Source: Nonomuraea jabiensis (GTDB taxonomy: Bacteria > Actinomycetota > Actinomycetes > Streptosporangiales > Streptosporangiaceae). From it: 64,000 bases of DNA. The position numbers were made by a program, and so were the translations under genes. Positions within the stretch are counted from its first letter, which is position 1. Each line of letters starts with the position of its first letter. Below the pieces are notes generated by a model. It was given only the letters and a program-made list of their open reading frames with translations, ran no database searches and had not been told where the DNA came from. Shown piece after piece: positions 8,236-16,041 of the stretch. Location: assembly GCF_014204795.1 (NCBI RefSeq), contig NZ_JACHMB010000001.1, positions 2,232,001 to 2,296,000 on the forward strand, given 5' to 3'.

Positions 8236-9003
8236 TCAGCCGGCGGCCACGCGGGTGATGAACTCCCGGACCAGGGCCGTCACTTCGGCCGGTTTCTCGT
8301 GCAGGACGACGTGGCCGCTGTCCAGCTCGGCGTACTCGCTGCCGGGCAGGGCGGCGTGCAGCGCGCGGGCGTGCTCGACCGGGATCAGGTAGTCCCGGGT
8401 GTTGCCGACGACCAGCGTGGGCGCGGTGATCTTCGGCAGCAGGTCCCTGATGTCGAGGCGCAGGTCCAGCTCGATCTGGCGGCGGACGCCGTGCGGCGGC
8501 TCCCCGGCGGTGAGGGCCTGCGCGCCGACCGCGCTCACGTACTCCGGGCCGAACGCCACCAGCGGCCCGAACGCGGCGAAGCTCTCCGGGTCCGTCTCCG
8601 CCAGCCTGGCCCACGTGCGCAGGCCCAGGCTCAGCCGGGAGTCCTCCGCGTGCGTCCAGCCGGCGATCAGCACCAGCCGCCTGACCAGCTCCGGGTGCTC
8701 GGCGGCGACCGCCACGGCCACGGCCGCGCCCAGCGAGAAGCCGACGAGGTCGGACGGGCCCTCGAACGTGGCCGCGACCTGGCCGGCGAGCAGGTCGAGC
8801 GTGAGGTCGCCGCCCGGGTCGGCGGTCTGGCCGCTGCCCGCGTAGTCAGGGGTGATGACGGTGCGCAGATCGGTGAACTCCGGCACGAGGTGGGCGTAGT
8901 TGCTGACGGCGTCGCCGCCGGTGCCGTGCACCATGACGAGGCCGGGCCCGCTGCCCGCCCGCAGGTAGTGGACGGCGCCCGAGCTGTGGGTGACCGTGGG
9001 CAT
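8236..9003 (-). CDS. alpha/beta hydrolase
   Basis: A 255-residue soluble alpha/beta-hydrolase. The oxyanion motif is MVHGTGGD, the nucleophile elbow is VGFSLGAA, the acid is likely Asp in GNTRDYLIPVEHA, and the catalytic His is in DSGHVVLHEKP. The start ATG at 9003 follows an AGGAGCC site. It sits nine bases downstream of the SDR gene on the same strand, so both are probably under the TetR-type regulator that is divergent from the SDR. The substrate is unknown; small esters or lactones are common for this group. Confidence 0.88.
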   Translation of the reverse strand: MPTVTHSSGAVHYLRAGSGPGLVMVHGTGGDAVSNYAHLVPEFTDLRTVITPDYAGSGQTADPGGDLTLDLLAGQVAATFEGPSDLVGFSLGAAVAVAVAAEHPELVRRLVLIAGWTHAEDSRLSLGLRTWARLAETDPESFAAFGPLVAFGPEYVSAVGAQALTAGEPPHGVRRQIELDLRLDIRDLLPKITAPTLVVGNTRDYLIPVEHARALHAALPGSEYAELDSGHVVLHEKPAEVTALVREFITRVAAG

Positions 9004-9012
9004 GAGGGGCTC

Positions 9013-9741
9013 CTAGAGGTTTCCGCCGCCGGTGGCGTCGATGGTGCTGCCGGTGATGAAGCTCGCCTCCGGCGAGGCGACGAAGGCCACCGCGTTCGCG
9101 ATCTCGTCCACGTGGCCGATCCGGTTGAGGGCGTGCCTGCTCGCCGCGTACGCCTGCGCCTGCGGGTCGCCGCGCAGCCAGCCCGCGTTGGTGTCGGTGT
9201 CGATGATGCCGGGGGCGACGTTGTTGACCGTGATGCCGCGCGGGCCCAGCTCCTTGGCCAGGGCCAGCGTGAACACCTGCACCGCGCCCTTCGTCATCGC
9301 GTACGCGATCCCCTCCGGGAAGGCGATGCGGGCCACGCCCGAGGTGATGTTGACGATCCGCCCGCCGTCGGGGATCAGCGGCAGCAACTGCTGGGTGAGG
9401 AAGAACAGCCCCTTGACGTTGACCTCGAACAGCCGGTCGTACGCCTCGGGGGTCTCCTCGCCGATGCGCCGGGACATGCCGATGCCGGCGTTGTTGACCA
9501 GCACGTCGAGAACGTCCGTCTCGTCCTTCATCCGCTCCGCCAGCGCCTGGCTCCCCTCACCCAGATCGGCCTGCACGGCGAACGCGCTGCCGCCGTCCTT
9601 GCCGATCAGGCCGACGACCTCCTCGGCCGCCGCCTCGTCCCTGGCGTAGTTGACGGCCACGCGGAAGCCGTCCCTGGCCAGGCGGAGCGCGATGGCGCGG
9701 CCGATGCCCCTGCTGCCTCCCGTCACGAGCGCGGTCTTCAT
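9013..9741 (-). CDS. short-chain dehydrogenase/reductase (SDR)
   Basis: A 242-residue classical SDR. The NAD(P)-binding TGGSRGIGRA is at the N-terminus, NNAGIGMS in the middle, the catalytic Ser in ITSGVAR and the Tyr/Lys pair in YAMTKGA. The family motif NNVAPGIIDTD follows the active site. ATG 9741 is chosen over GTG 9753 because an AAAGGTGG ribosome site lies at the right distance before it. It is first gene of a two-gene operon with the alpha/beta hydrolase and is transcribed away from a TetR gene across paired palindromes. Confidence 0.92.
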   Translation of the reverse strand: MKTALVTGGSRGIGRAIALRLARDGFRVAVNYARDEAAAEEVVGLIGKDGGSAFAVQADLGEGSQALAERMKDETDVLDVLVNNAGIGMSRRIGEETPEAYDRLFEVNVKGLFFLTQQLLPLIPDGGRIVNITSGVARIAFPEGIAYAMTKGAVQVFTLALAKELGPRGITVNNVAPGIIDTDTNAGWLRGDPQAQAYAASRHALNRIGHVDEIANAVAFVASPEASFITGSTIDATGGGNL

Positions 9742-9760
9742 CCCGGCAACCACCTTTCTT

Positions 9761-9799
9761 TAGCGATCGATACAGTAACCATAACATAGCGATCGCTAT
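9761..9799. promoter_or_regulatory. double palindromic operator between SDR and TetR genes
   Basis: Two related boxes lie between the divergent genes. TAGCGATCGATA is at 9761-9772, and the perfect 14-base palindrome ATAGCGATCGCTAT is at 9786-9799. Their centres are 26 bases apart, about two and a half helical turns. They flank the likely promoters of both genes, so the TetR protein probably represses itself and the SDR-hydrolase operon. The boxes are seen directly; the binding is inferred from family behaviour. Confidence 0.7.
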
Positions 9800-9811
9800 A
9801 GAATGTGGGGC

Positions 9812-10408
9812 ATGGCCAGACAGCGGGCGTTCGACAGGGAGGCGGCGCTGGAGACGGCGCTGCTCGCGTTCTGGCGGCACGGCTACGAGGCGACCTCGAT
9901 CGCCGAGCTGACCGCCGCCATGGGCATCCGCCCACCCAGCCTGTATGCGGCCTTCGGCGACAAGCGGCGGCTGTTCGAGGAGGCGGTGCGGCGCTACCAG
10001 GAGACGTACGGCGCCTTCACCACCCGGGCCCTCGCCGAGGAACCGACCGGCCGCCAGGCCATCGAGCGCGTGCTGCGCGAGACCGCCGAGGAGTATTCGA
10101 ACCGCTCGCATCCGACGGGGTGCCTGATCATCACGGCGGCAGTGAACTGCGGGCCGGAGTCCGCCGAGATCGAGGAGCTGCTACGCGGCTTCAGGGAGGG
10201 GAGCAAGGCGGCACTCAAGGCCCGCATCGACGAGGACCTGGCGGCGGGCCGCCTTCCGGCCGGCACGGACACGGCGGGCTTGGCGACCTTCTACGCCGCC
10301 GTCATCCAGGGCATGTCCACCCAGTCCCGCGACGGCGCCACCCACACCGACCTCCTCCACATCGCCACCCTCGCCATGTCCGCTTGGCCCAAAAGCGACA
10401 TTGTGTAG
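9812..10408 (+). CDS. TetR/AcrR family transcriptional regulator
   Basis: A 198-residue repressor. The N-terminal helix-turn-helix reads TSIAELTAAMGIRPPSLYAA at about residues 30-50, followed by FGDKRRLFEEAV. The C-terminal half is the ligand and dimerisation domain, including the stretch HPTGCLIITAAVN seen in the AefR/YcdC-like branch. An alternative ATG lies at 9803, but the one at 9812 has a GGGG run just before it. It is divergent from the SDR-hydrolase operon across two matching palindromes. The inducer is unknown. Confidence 0.9.
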   Translation: MARQRAFDREAALETALLAFWRHGYEATSIAELTAAMGIRPPSLYAAFGDKRRLFEEAVRRYQETYGAFTTRALAEEPTGRQAIERVLRETAEEYSNRSHPTGCLIITAAVNCGPESAEIEELLRGFREGSKAALKARIDEDLAAGRLPAGTDTAGLATFYAAVIQGMSTQSRDGATHTDLLHIATLAMSAWPKSDIV

Positions 10409-10424
10409 TCAATCAGCTACACAA
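10401..10424. promoter_or_regulatory. inverted repeat before HicA-like/HTH pair
   Basis: TTGTGTAG at 10401-10408 is the exact reverse complement of CTACACAA at 10417-10424, with an eight-base spacer. It overlaps the TetR stop codon and lies about 60 bases before the small protein gene. There is no following T-run, so it is a weak terminator candidate. It fits better as an operator for autoregulation by the HTH partner. Confidence 0.4.
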
Positions 10425-10486
10425 AGTAGGGGTTCCAGGGTTGGAAACGCCGTACTAATCATGTAACACTGTTGCAAGGTTGCTAC

Positions 10487-10732
10487 ATGGTTGGTCGAGG
10501 AAGACATCAGCACAACGAAATCAACGCGGCCTTCAAGGAAGCGCGCAAGATCGCATCGTTGACCGTGGTGGAGAGCCACAACGGTCACTGCTGGGGGTGG
10601 ATCGAATGCATCTGTGGCGAGGAGCCGCAGCCAGTGTGGTGCACGCCGCGTAACCCAGGCAACCACGCGAAGCGCCTTCTCCGATGGATCAAGAATCACT
10701 CGGAGTGCGCAAAGGACGAGGAGAGGTCATGA
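10487..10732 (+). CDS. HicA-like small protein, putative toxin
   Basis: An 81-residue basic protein. The core reads GHCWGWIEC (His34) and then VWCTPRNPGNHAKRLLRWI. I recognise this layout from small actinobacterial proteins that look like HicA mRNA interferases, where a catalytic His lies in a short beta hairpin and a C-terminal helix follows. ATG 10487 has AAGG seven bases upstream; an in-frame TTG at 10472 is less likely. It overlaps the next gene by four bases (ATGA). Codon use is clearly less GC-biased than in neighbours (for example GGT CGA GGA AGA CAT), suggesting recent arrival. The function as a toxin is inferred; five cysteines also allow a metal-binding role. Confidence 0.6.
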   Translation: MVGRGRHQHNEINAAFKEARKIASLTVVESHNGHCWGWIECICGEEPQPVWCTPRNPGNHAKRLLRWIKNHSECAKDEERS

Positions 10733-11259
10733 TTACCTGGGATTTCCGCGTAACTCTGAACCGAGCACCTACCCGTGACGAGCTGAATGCTCTGTTCGAG
10801 GCCGGTCTGGATGACTGCACGGTCTCCGGAGACAAGGACGGCAGTATCTATGTACTGTGCGACCGCGAGGCCGACAGCATGCTCGACGCCATCGCCTCCG
10901 TGATCGCCCAGATCAAGACGGTCCCCGGTCTCTGGCCCATCGCCGTCGGCGAGGACGACGGCGTGACGCTGGGAGACGCCGCCCGCCGGCACGGCGGGCG
11001 CACGCAGGCCAGCCTGCGCCAGCTGGCCGCGGGACAACGAGGTCCCGGCGGTTTCCCGGCTCCGCTCATCGAGGCCGACAACATCCGCCTCTACTCGTGG
11101 GCCGAGATCTCCGAGTGGCTGCGCACCCGGATGGGGGATGACATCCCGCCGGAAAACCCGGATGTCGCTCTGGCGGATGCGCTCGTCAGGCTCAACTGCC
11201 GGGCCCGAGCCGCACATCGGGAAGACGGACTTCGCCACCTGTTCGAAGTCATCGCCTGA
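10729..11259 (+). CDS. HTH DNA-binding protein, putative antitoxin partner
   Basis: A 176-residue protein. Residues 1-75 form an alpha/beta domain (MITWDFRVTLNRAPTRDE, then GLDDCTVSGDKDG) unlike common DNA-binding folds. Residues 80-130 form a MerR/AlpA-like helix-turn-helix: VTLGDAARRHGGRTQASL, then RGPGGFPAPL and LYSWAEISEWL. The overlap with the HicA-like gene implies translational coupling. In HicAB systems the antitoxin also combines a small domain with a DNA-binding domain, so a toxin-antitoxin reading is reasonable. I do not know an experimentally described example of this exact pair. Confidence 0.65.
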   Translation: MITWDFRVTLNRAPTRDELNALFEAGLDDCTVSGDKDGSIYVLCDREADSMLDAIASVIAQIKTVPGLWPIAVGEDDGVTLGDAARRHGGRTQASLRQLAAGQRGPGGFPAPLIEADNIRLYSWAEISEWLRTRMGDDIPPENPDVALADALVRLNCRARAAHREDGLRHLFEVIA

Positions 11260-11293
11260 ACCCGTCAGCCTGAGACCTCACTCCTCGACAACC

Positions 11294-11326
11294 ACAGGCG
11301 CCCGCCGGCTCGCAGCGGGCGCCTGT
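11294..11326. terminator. bidirectional hairpin terminator
   Basis: A perfect 12-base stem, ACAGGCGCCCGC at 11294-11305 and its complement at 11315-11326, with a nine-base loop. It lies between the convergent HTH gene and the SPFH gene, so it can end transcripts from both sides. No long T-run follows, as is common in high-GC actinomycetes. Confidence 0.8.
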
Positions 11327-11334
11327 CCGGGGTG

Positions 11335-12411
11335 TCAGCGCTCGACCTCGGTGTGCTCGCGGTCCAGGTCGGGGAACGGGGACGGCTCCTCGACCCCCTG
11401 GGTGAGCTGGCGGGGCCCCTTGGGGGTCTCGGCGTCCTGGGCGTCCGCCACCGCCTCGGCCGCCGCCTCCGACGCCTTGGCCACCTCCTCGTCGAACTCC
11501 GACGTCTCCGGCGCCTCCTCCCGCGTCGCCGCCGACCGGGGCAGGGCCTCCGTGAACGCCCGGGAGACCCCCTGCAGCGCCGAGGTGACCTCGCTCGGGA
11601 TCACCCAGAACGTGTTGCCGTCGCCCTGCGCGAGCTGCGGCAGCACCTGGAGGTACTGGTAGGCCAGCAGCTTCGGGTCGGGGTCGTTGCGGTGCACGGC
11701 CTGGAAGACCTGGTCGATGGCGCGCGACTGGCCCTCGGCCTCCAGGATGGCGGCGGTGCGCTGGCCCTCGGCACGCAGGATGCGGCTCTGCTTGTCACCC
11801 TCCGCCGTGAGGATCTGCGACTGCCGCTGGCCCTCGGCGTTGAGGATCGCGGCGCGCTTGTCGCGTTCGGCCCGCATCTGCTTCTCCATCGCGTCCTTGA
11901 TGGTCTTGGGCGGGTCGATGGCCTTGATCTCGACGCGGTTGACGCGGATGCCCCACTTGCCGGTGGCCTCGTCGAGCACGCCGCGCAGCTGGCTGTTGAT
12001 GGTGTCGCGCGAGGTGAGCGTCTTCTCCAGGTCCATGGAGCCGACGACGTTACGCAAAGTCGTGACGGTCAGCTGCTCGACGGCCTGGATGTAGTTGGCG
12101 ATCTCGTACGCCGCCGCCCGCGGGTCGGTGACCTGGAAGTAGAGGACGGTGTCGATCTCCACGACCAGGTTGTCCTCGGTGATGACGGGCTGCGGCCGGA
12201 AGGAGACGACCTGTTCCCGCAGGTCGATCATGGGGTAGACGCGGTCGACGTAAGGGATGACGAAGTTGAGACCCGGCTTGAGCGTGCGGTGGTAGCGGCC
12301 GAGGCGCTCGACGTTGCGGGCCCGCGCCTGCGGGACGATCCGCACCGCCTTGAGCACGGTGAACACCGCGAAGAGTATGACGAGCAGTCCGACCAGCAAC
12401 AGCGGATCCAT
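11335..12411 (-). CDS. SPFH/band 7 family membrane protein (stomatin/QmcA-like)
   Basis: A 358-residue protein. One N-terminal membrane helix (about residues 3-22) is followed by RIVPQARARNVERLGRYHRTL, the start of the SPFH domain. A long charged coiled coil with repeats such as AEGQRQSQILTAEGDKQ then runs to about residue 235. The acidic low-complexity tail (about 300-358) is probably disordered. SPFH proteins oligomerise into membrane microdomain scaffolds and modulate proteases and transporters. The gene starts three bases after the stop of the NfeD gene, the standard partner, so the two work together in the cytoplasmic membrane. Confidence 0.93.
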   Translation of the reverse strand: MDPLLLVGLLVILFAVFTVLKAVRIVPQARARNVERLGRYHRTLKPGLNFVIPYVDRVYPMIDLREQVVSFRPQPVITEDNLVVEIDTVLYFQVTDPRAAAYEIANYIQAVEQLTVTTLRNVVGSMDLEKTLTSRDTINSQLRGVLDEATGKWGIRVNRVEIKAIDPPKTIKDAMEKQMRAERDKRAAILNAEGQRQSQILTAEGDKQSRILRAEGQRTAAILEAEGQSRAIDQVFQAVHRNDPDPKLLAYQYLQVLPQLAQGDGNTFWVIPSEVTSALQGVSRAFTEALPRSAATREEAPETSEFDEEVAKASEAAAEAVADAQDAETPKGPRQLTQGVEEPSPFPDLDREHTEVER

Positions 12412-12414
12412 GAG

Positions 12415-12846
12415 TCACTCCCGGGGATATACGAGGGCTGTCGCCCCTTCGATCTCGATGATGTCGACGGTCGCCCCCGTGGGGATCACCAGCGTCTCGT
12501 CGTAGGCGCGCGCCGACCACTCCTCTCCCCCGATGCGCACGCGACCGTCGCGGCCCGTCACCTCCGAGACCACGTAGGCGGGCTTGCCGACGAGTGCTTC
12601 CACGCCGAACCGTTGCAGCGCAGGCTGCTTGATGTGGCGCATCGCGATCGGCCTGAGCACCATCAGGCCGGCGGCGGACGACAGAGCAAAGCACAGCAAC
12701 TGCAGGGGGACGGGCAGCCCGATGACGGCGGCGACGGCGGTAAGGAGTGCCGCCGCGCCCAGCAACCCGAGCGAGGCCGTGAGGGTGAAGATTTCGGCCA
12801 CGCCGAGGACTACCGCGAGGATTACCCAGATGATCCATTCATCCAT
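12415..12846 (-). CDS. NfeD family protein
   Basis: A 143-residue protein with about three N-terminal membrane segments (residues 4-65) and a C-terminal OB-fold NfeD domain. The domain begins at GKPAYVVSEV and includes the typical GRVRIGGEEWSARAYDE and a GATVDIIEIEG strand. It is the first gene of the NfeD-SPFH operon. NfeD proteins bind the SPFH partner and are thought to regulate membrane-associated quality control. This is the short type, lacking the ClpP-like protease domain found in long NfeD. Confidence 0.92.
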   Translation of the reverse strand: MDEWIIWVILAVVLGVAEIFTLTASLGLLGAAALLTAVAAVIGLPVPLQLLCFALSSAAGLMVLRPIAMRHIKQPALQRFGVEALVGKPAYVVSEVTGRDGRVRIGGEEWSARAYDETLVIPTGATVDIIEIEGATALVYPRE

Positions 12847-12918
12847 GTCCGGCCCTCCTGATGGGACAACGGGCCTGAGTTCGCGTCTGGTTCCCCCCTC
12901 TCTACCGTAGTCCCGGAA

Positions 12919-14091
12919 TCAACCTGACGGCACCCGTGCGTCCACCGGACCCGCTTCGAGCAGGGCGCTTCCCTGCCGCCACTTCTCCCACGGGAGCTGC
13001 CAGAAACCCCACCCGTTGTCCCAGGCGAGCTCCCGGTCGGTGCCGACGATCGTGACCGGGTCGCCGCGCAGGGAGGTGCCGTAGAACCAGGCCGCCTGGT
13101 CGGGCCTGGCGTTGATGCAGCCGTGGCTGACGTTGGCCCGGCCCTGCGCCCACACGTTGTCCTTGGCGTGCACGTATTCGCCGCTGTTGGAGATGCGCAC
13201 GGCGTGGTCGATCAGCATGTCGTAGAAGCCGGGCTCGCCCTTGACGCGCCCCGGGGAGATCATGCGGACCGGGTTGCCCTTGTCCATGGTCAGGTGGATG
13301 CCGCTGGTCGTGGTGTATTCGGGGGTGGTGGCCATGCCCGCGCTGATGGCCATCCGCTGCGCGATCTCACCGTCGCGGCGGACGACCATCTGGTGGGTCC
13401 GGGTGTCGATCGTGCTGGTCTGCCTGCGCCCGACGGTGAAGGCGAAGGTGGAGTCGGTGGTGCCGTGGACGCCGCCGCCCGCGGGTACGCCGGCCAGGTG
13501 CGCGGTGACCGTGACCTGCTGGTGGGGCGGCCAGAACCGGCGGGTGCGGTAGACCACCTGGGTGTCGCTGATCCACCGCCACGCGCCCTCGACCGGCGTC
13601 GCCGCCCGGACCTCCAGCGCCCGCTCGACGGCCGCCTTGTCCTCCACCGGAGTGTCGAAGTCGATGATGATCGGCATGCCGGCGCCGACCGTCTCGCCCG
13701 GCAGCGGCGCCGTCGCGGCCACCTGGAACGTCCTGGCCGCGGGCCGGGTGCGGAAGCGGCCGACGGCGACCGTGGCCGGGCCGCGGGCGCCGGCGGCCGT
13801 GACGGTCACCGAGTATTCGGCCGCGGGCTTGAGCGTCCAGGCCGAGCGCCACGTCGTGTGGGTGCCGTCGAGCCGGCCGGGCACCTGCTCCCCGCCCTCC
13901 GAGACCAGCACCTGGCTGAGCGTGCCGCCGCGGGCCCTGACCACCAGGCCGCGGTCGGTGCGGGCCCGCTTGGAGTCGAACGCGGGCGAGACCCGCACCA
14001 CCGGGGGCGGGGACGGGGCCCTGGCCGGCGCCGAGGAGCAGCCGCAGGCCAGGAGGAGGAAGGCGACACAAGTCAGCACGGCACGCCGCAT
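12919..14091 (-). CDS. L,D-transpeptidase lipoprotein with Ig-like domains
   Basis: A 390-residue cell-wall enzyme. ATG 14091 follows an AGGAGTGAC site, and the N-terminus is a lipoprotein signal with lipobox LLACGC. Two Ig-like domains (roughly residues 40-235) precede the YkuD catalytic domain. The active site reads ANVSHGCINARP, with the upstream His in EYVHAKDN. The order matches mycobacterial LdtMt1/2, which make 3-3 cross-links in peptidoglycan and resist most beta-lactams except carbapenems. The C-terminal extension after GDPVTIVGTDREL resembles the Trp-rich tail of LdtMt2. It appears to be a single-gene unit. Confidence 0.92.
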   Translation of the reverse strand: MRRAVLTCVAFLLLACGCSSAPARAPSPPPVVRVSPAFDSKRARTDRGLVVRARGGTLSQVLVSEGGEQVPGRLDGTHTTWRSAWTLKPAAEYSVTVTAAGARGPATVAVGRFRTRPAARTFQVAATAPLPGETVGAGMPIIIDFDTPVEDKAAVERALEVRAATPVEGAWRWISDTQVVYRTRRFWPPHQQVTVTAHLAGVPAGGGVHGTTDSTFAFTVGRRQTSTIDTRTHQMVVRRDGEIAQRMAISAGMATTPEYTTTSGIHLTMDKGNPVRMISPGRVKGEPGFYDMLIDHAVRISNSGEYVHAKDNVWAQGRANVSHGCINARPDQAAWFYGTSLRGDPVTIVGTDRELAWDNGWGFWQLPWEKWRQGSALLEAGPVDARVPSG

Positions 14092-14164
14092 GTCACTCCT
14101 GCTGTCCGAGGGAAGGGGTGACATCAGGGTAGCGGCGAGTCAGCGGTCAAGCACGCTGAGTCAC

Positions 14165-15268
14165 CTATACGACAGTTCCGGAAACCTCCCCCAATGTCAG
14201 GGCGCCGGCGGTGGCCCGGATCGTCACCGTGTCCCCGTCCTCCAGGAAGGAGCGCGTCTCACCGCTCGCGAGCTTGAGCGGGTCGGTCCCGTTCCAGGTC
14301 AGCTCGATGAGGGAGCCGCGTTCGCCGCGCGAGGGCCCCGAGATTGTGCCGCTGGCGAACAGGTCGCCGGTCCGCAGGGAGGCGCCGTTCACCGTCATGT
14401 GCGCGAGCATCTGGTCGGGCGTCCAGTACATGCTCGCGTACGGGGGCCGCGACACGACCTCCCCGTTGAGCAGGACCTCCAGGGAGATGTCCAGCCCCCA
14501 GTCCCCTCGCCTGCGCAGATAGTCGGCCGGTGCCGGGTCCTGGGCGGGGCCGGGGACGCGGGGCAGCGCCTCCAGCGGCGTGATCCACAGCGAGATCGAC
14601 GTGGCGAACGACTTGGCCAGGAACGGCCCCAGCGGCACGTACTCCCATGCCTGGATGTCACGCGCGCTCCAGTCGTTGACCAGCGTCACCCCGAACACGT
14701 GGTCCTCGAAGGCCCCGGCGGGCGAGCCGAGCTCGGTGGGCACGCCCACCACGAACCCCAGCTCCGCCTCAATGTCCAGCTTCGCGCACGGCCCGAACGC
14801 CCCGCGCCCGAGCTGGCCGTGCGGGCGCCTGACCGGCGTGCCCGAGACCACGACCGTCCCGGACCTGCCGTGGTAGCCGACGGGCAGGTGCCGCCAGTTG
14901 GGCTGCAGCGGCTCGGTGCCGGGCCGGAAGATCTGGCCGATGTTGCTCGCGTGGTCGATCGAGCAGTAGAAGTCGACGTAGTCGGCCACCTCGAACGGCA
15001 TGTGCAGCCGCACCTGCTCCAGCGGGACCAGGTGCCGCTCGGTCACGGCGAGGTCGCCGGTGAGCTTGTTGCGGATCAGCGTCCTGGTGTCGTGCCAGGC
15101 CGTCCGCCCGCGGGCCATGAACGGGTTGAGCGAGGGCGCGTCGAAGACCTCGTCATGCAGGGCGGGCGCGAGGTCGAGCACCCTGTCGCCGTACCGGACG
15201 CCCACGCGGGGCGACTGGCCCGGACGCGAGAACACGCCGTAGGGCAGGTTGTCCACTCCCCAGCTCAC
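14165..15268 (-). CDS. fahA: fumarylacetoacetase
   Basis: A 367-residue enzyme for the last step of tyrosine degradation: fumarylacetoacetate to fumarate and acetoacetate. Seen motifs include FYCSIDHASNIG, the metal-binding ELGFVVGVP, LVNDWSARDIQAWEYVPLGP and the FLAKSFATSIS stretch. GTG 15268 is chosen because a GGAGG site lies 8 bases upstream; the reading frame continues upstream only as an antisense-like extension across the previous gene. It is last in an operon with homogentisate dioxygenase and the 252-residue protein. It starts 14 bases after that protein's stop. Confidence 0.93.
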   Translation of the reverse strand: MSWGVDNLPYGVFSRPGQSPRVGVRYGDRVLDLAPALHDEVFDAPSLNPFMARGRTAWHDTRTLIRNKLTGDLAVTERHLVPLEQVRLHMPFEVADYVDFYCSIDHASNIGQIFRPGTEPLQPNWRHLPVGYHGRSGTVVVSGTPVRRPHGQLGRGAFGPCAKLDIEAELGFVVGVPTELGSPAGAFEDHVFGVTLVNDWSARDIQAWEYVPLGPFLAKSFATSISLWITPLEALPRVPGPAQDPAPADYLRRRGDWGLDISLEVLLNGEVVSRPPYASMYWTPDQMLAHMTVNGASLRTGDLFASGTISGPSRGERGSLIELTWNGTDPLKLASGETRSFLEDGDTVTIRATAGALTLGEVSGTVV

Positions 15269-15282
15269 GAAATTTTCCTCCG

Positions 15283-16041
15283 TCACGCGATCAGTCCCAG
15301 GGTGCGCAGGTCCTCGACGGGGATGCTGGTGCTGCACGAGCCGTAGCTCACCAGCAGCCGCCGCGCCCGTTTCGCGGTCTCGTCGGGTACGGCCTGCGCG
15401 AGCCGTACGAGATGCCCGACGTCGGTGGCCCGCAGCACGGGCACCGGGTCGCGCCCGTCCACGGCCTCGCAGACGGCGAGCAGCAGGTTGAGGAAGCCGT
15501 GCCGGTCGACGCCCAGCGCGGGGTCGAAGTGGCGTACGGCGTGGTGCAGCCCGGCCGTGGCCTTGAACGGGACGTCGTGCTCGACGCAGAACCCGATGAA
15601 CGCCGCCAGGTGCTCCGCCGGTGGGAAGGTGTCGGCCGCCGGTCCGCCGCAGCGCACCTTCAGCCCCACCCCCTCGGGCACCTCGACGCTCACCTTCCCC
15701 GCCGCCACCTCCACGAAGAGCCGCACGCCCGCCGGCAGCTCGAGCCGGCCGGCCAGCGCCTCGATCGTCAGGCCCGGCGGCAGCACGGTCTCGACGAAGT
15801 CCACGGGCAGGTCGTCGAAGGGAGGCACCTCCTCCTGGTCCAGGATCAGCCCGATCCGCCGCGGCCGGTACTCCATGTCCCGCAGCCGGTGCAGCCGGCT
15901 GGCCGGGCACAGGAACCGGTGGGTGAGCACGGCGCTGCCGTGCTCCAGGTCGCGCCGGTTGCGGGCCAGCGCCTCGTCCATGTGCAGGGACGTCGGCGGG
16001 AACAGGCCCGCGTCGTCCACGAGTTCGGTGTAGACGTTCAT
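15283..16041 (-). CDS. uncharacterised 252-residue protein of the homogentisate operon
   Basis: A soluble protein overlapping the dioxygenase gene by four bases (ATGA) and followed after 14 bases by fumarylacetoacetase. It begins MNVYTELVDDAGLFPPTSL. Alternating short hydrophobic strands and helices, with VRLFVEVAAGK, GLKVRCGG, VPFKATAGLHHAVR and HGFLNLLLAVCEAV, suggest a TIM-barrel-like fold. The KATAGLHH segment carries Lys and two His and may be catalytic. No maleylacetoacetate isomerase is recognisable in the operon, so this protein could do that step or bypass it; this is inference from position only. Other possibilities are an accessory aldolase-like enzyme or a regulator. Confidence 0.75.
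   Translation of the reverse strand: MNVYTELVDDAGLFPPTSLHMDEALARNRRDLEHGSAVLTHRFLCPASRLHRLRDMEYRPRRIGLILDQEEVPPFDDLPVDFVETVLPPGLTIEALAGRLELPAGVRLFVEVAAGKVSVEVPEGVGLKVRCGGPAADTFPPAEHLAAFIGFCVEHDVPFKATAGLHHAVRHFDPALGVDRHGFLNLLLAVCEAVDGRDPVPVLRATDVGHLVRLAQAVPDETAKRARRLLVSYGSCSTSIPVEDLRTLGLIA

Noticed and set aside
10472..10486. TTG 10472 as start of the HicA-like gene
   Set aside because: ATG 10487 has a suitable AAGG site and the five extra residues add no conserved sequence.
14165..15910. Extended fumarylacetoacetase start near 15910
   Set aside because: Upstream of 15268 the frame overlaps the 252-residue protein gene, with Arg/Ala-rich low-information sequence; the ribosome site before GTG 15268 settles the start.
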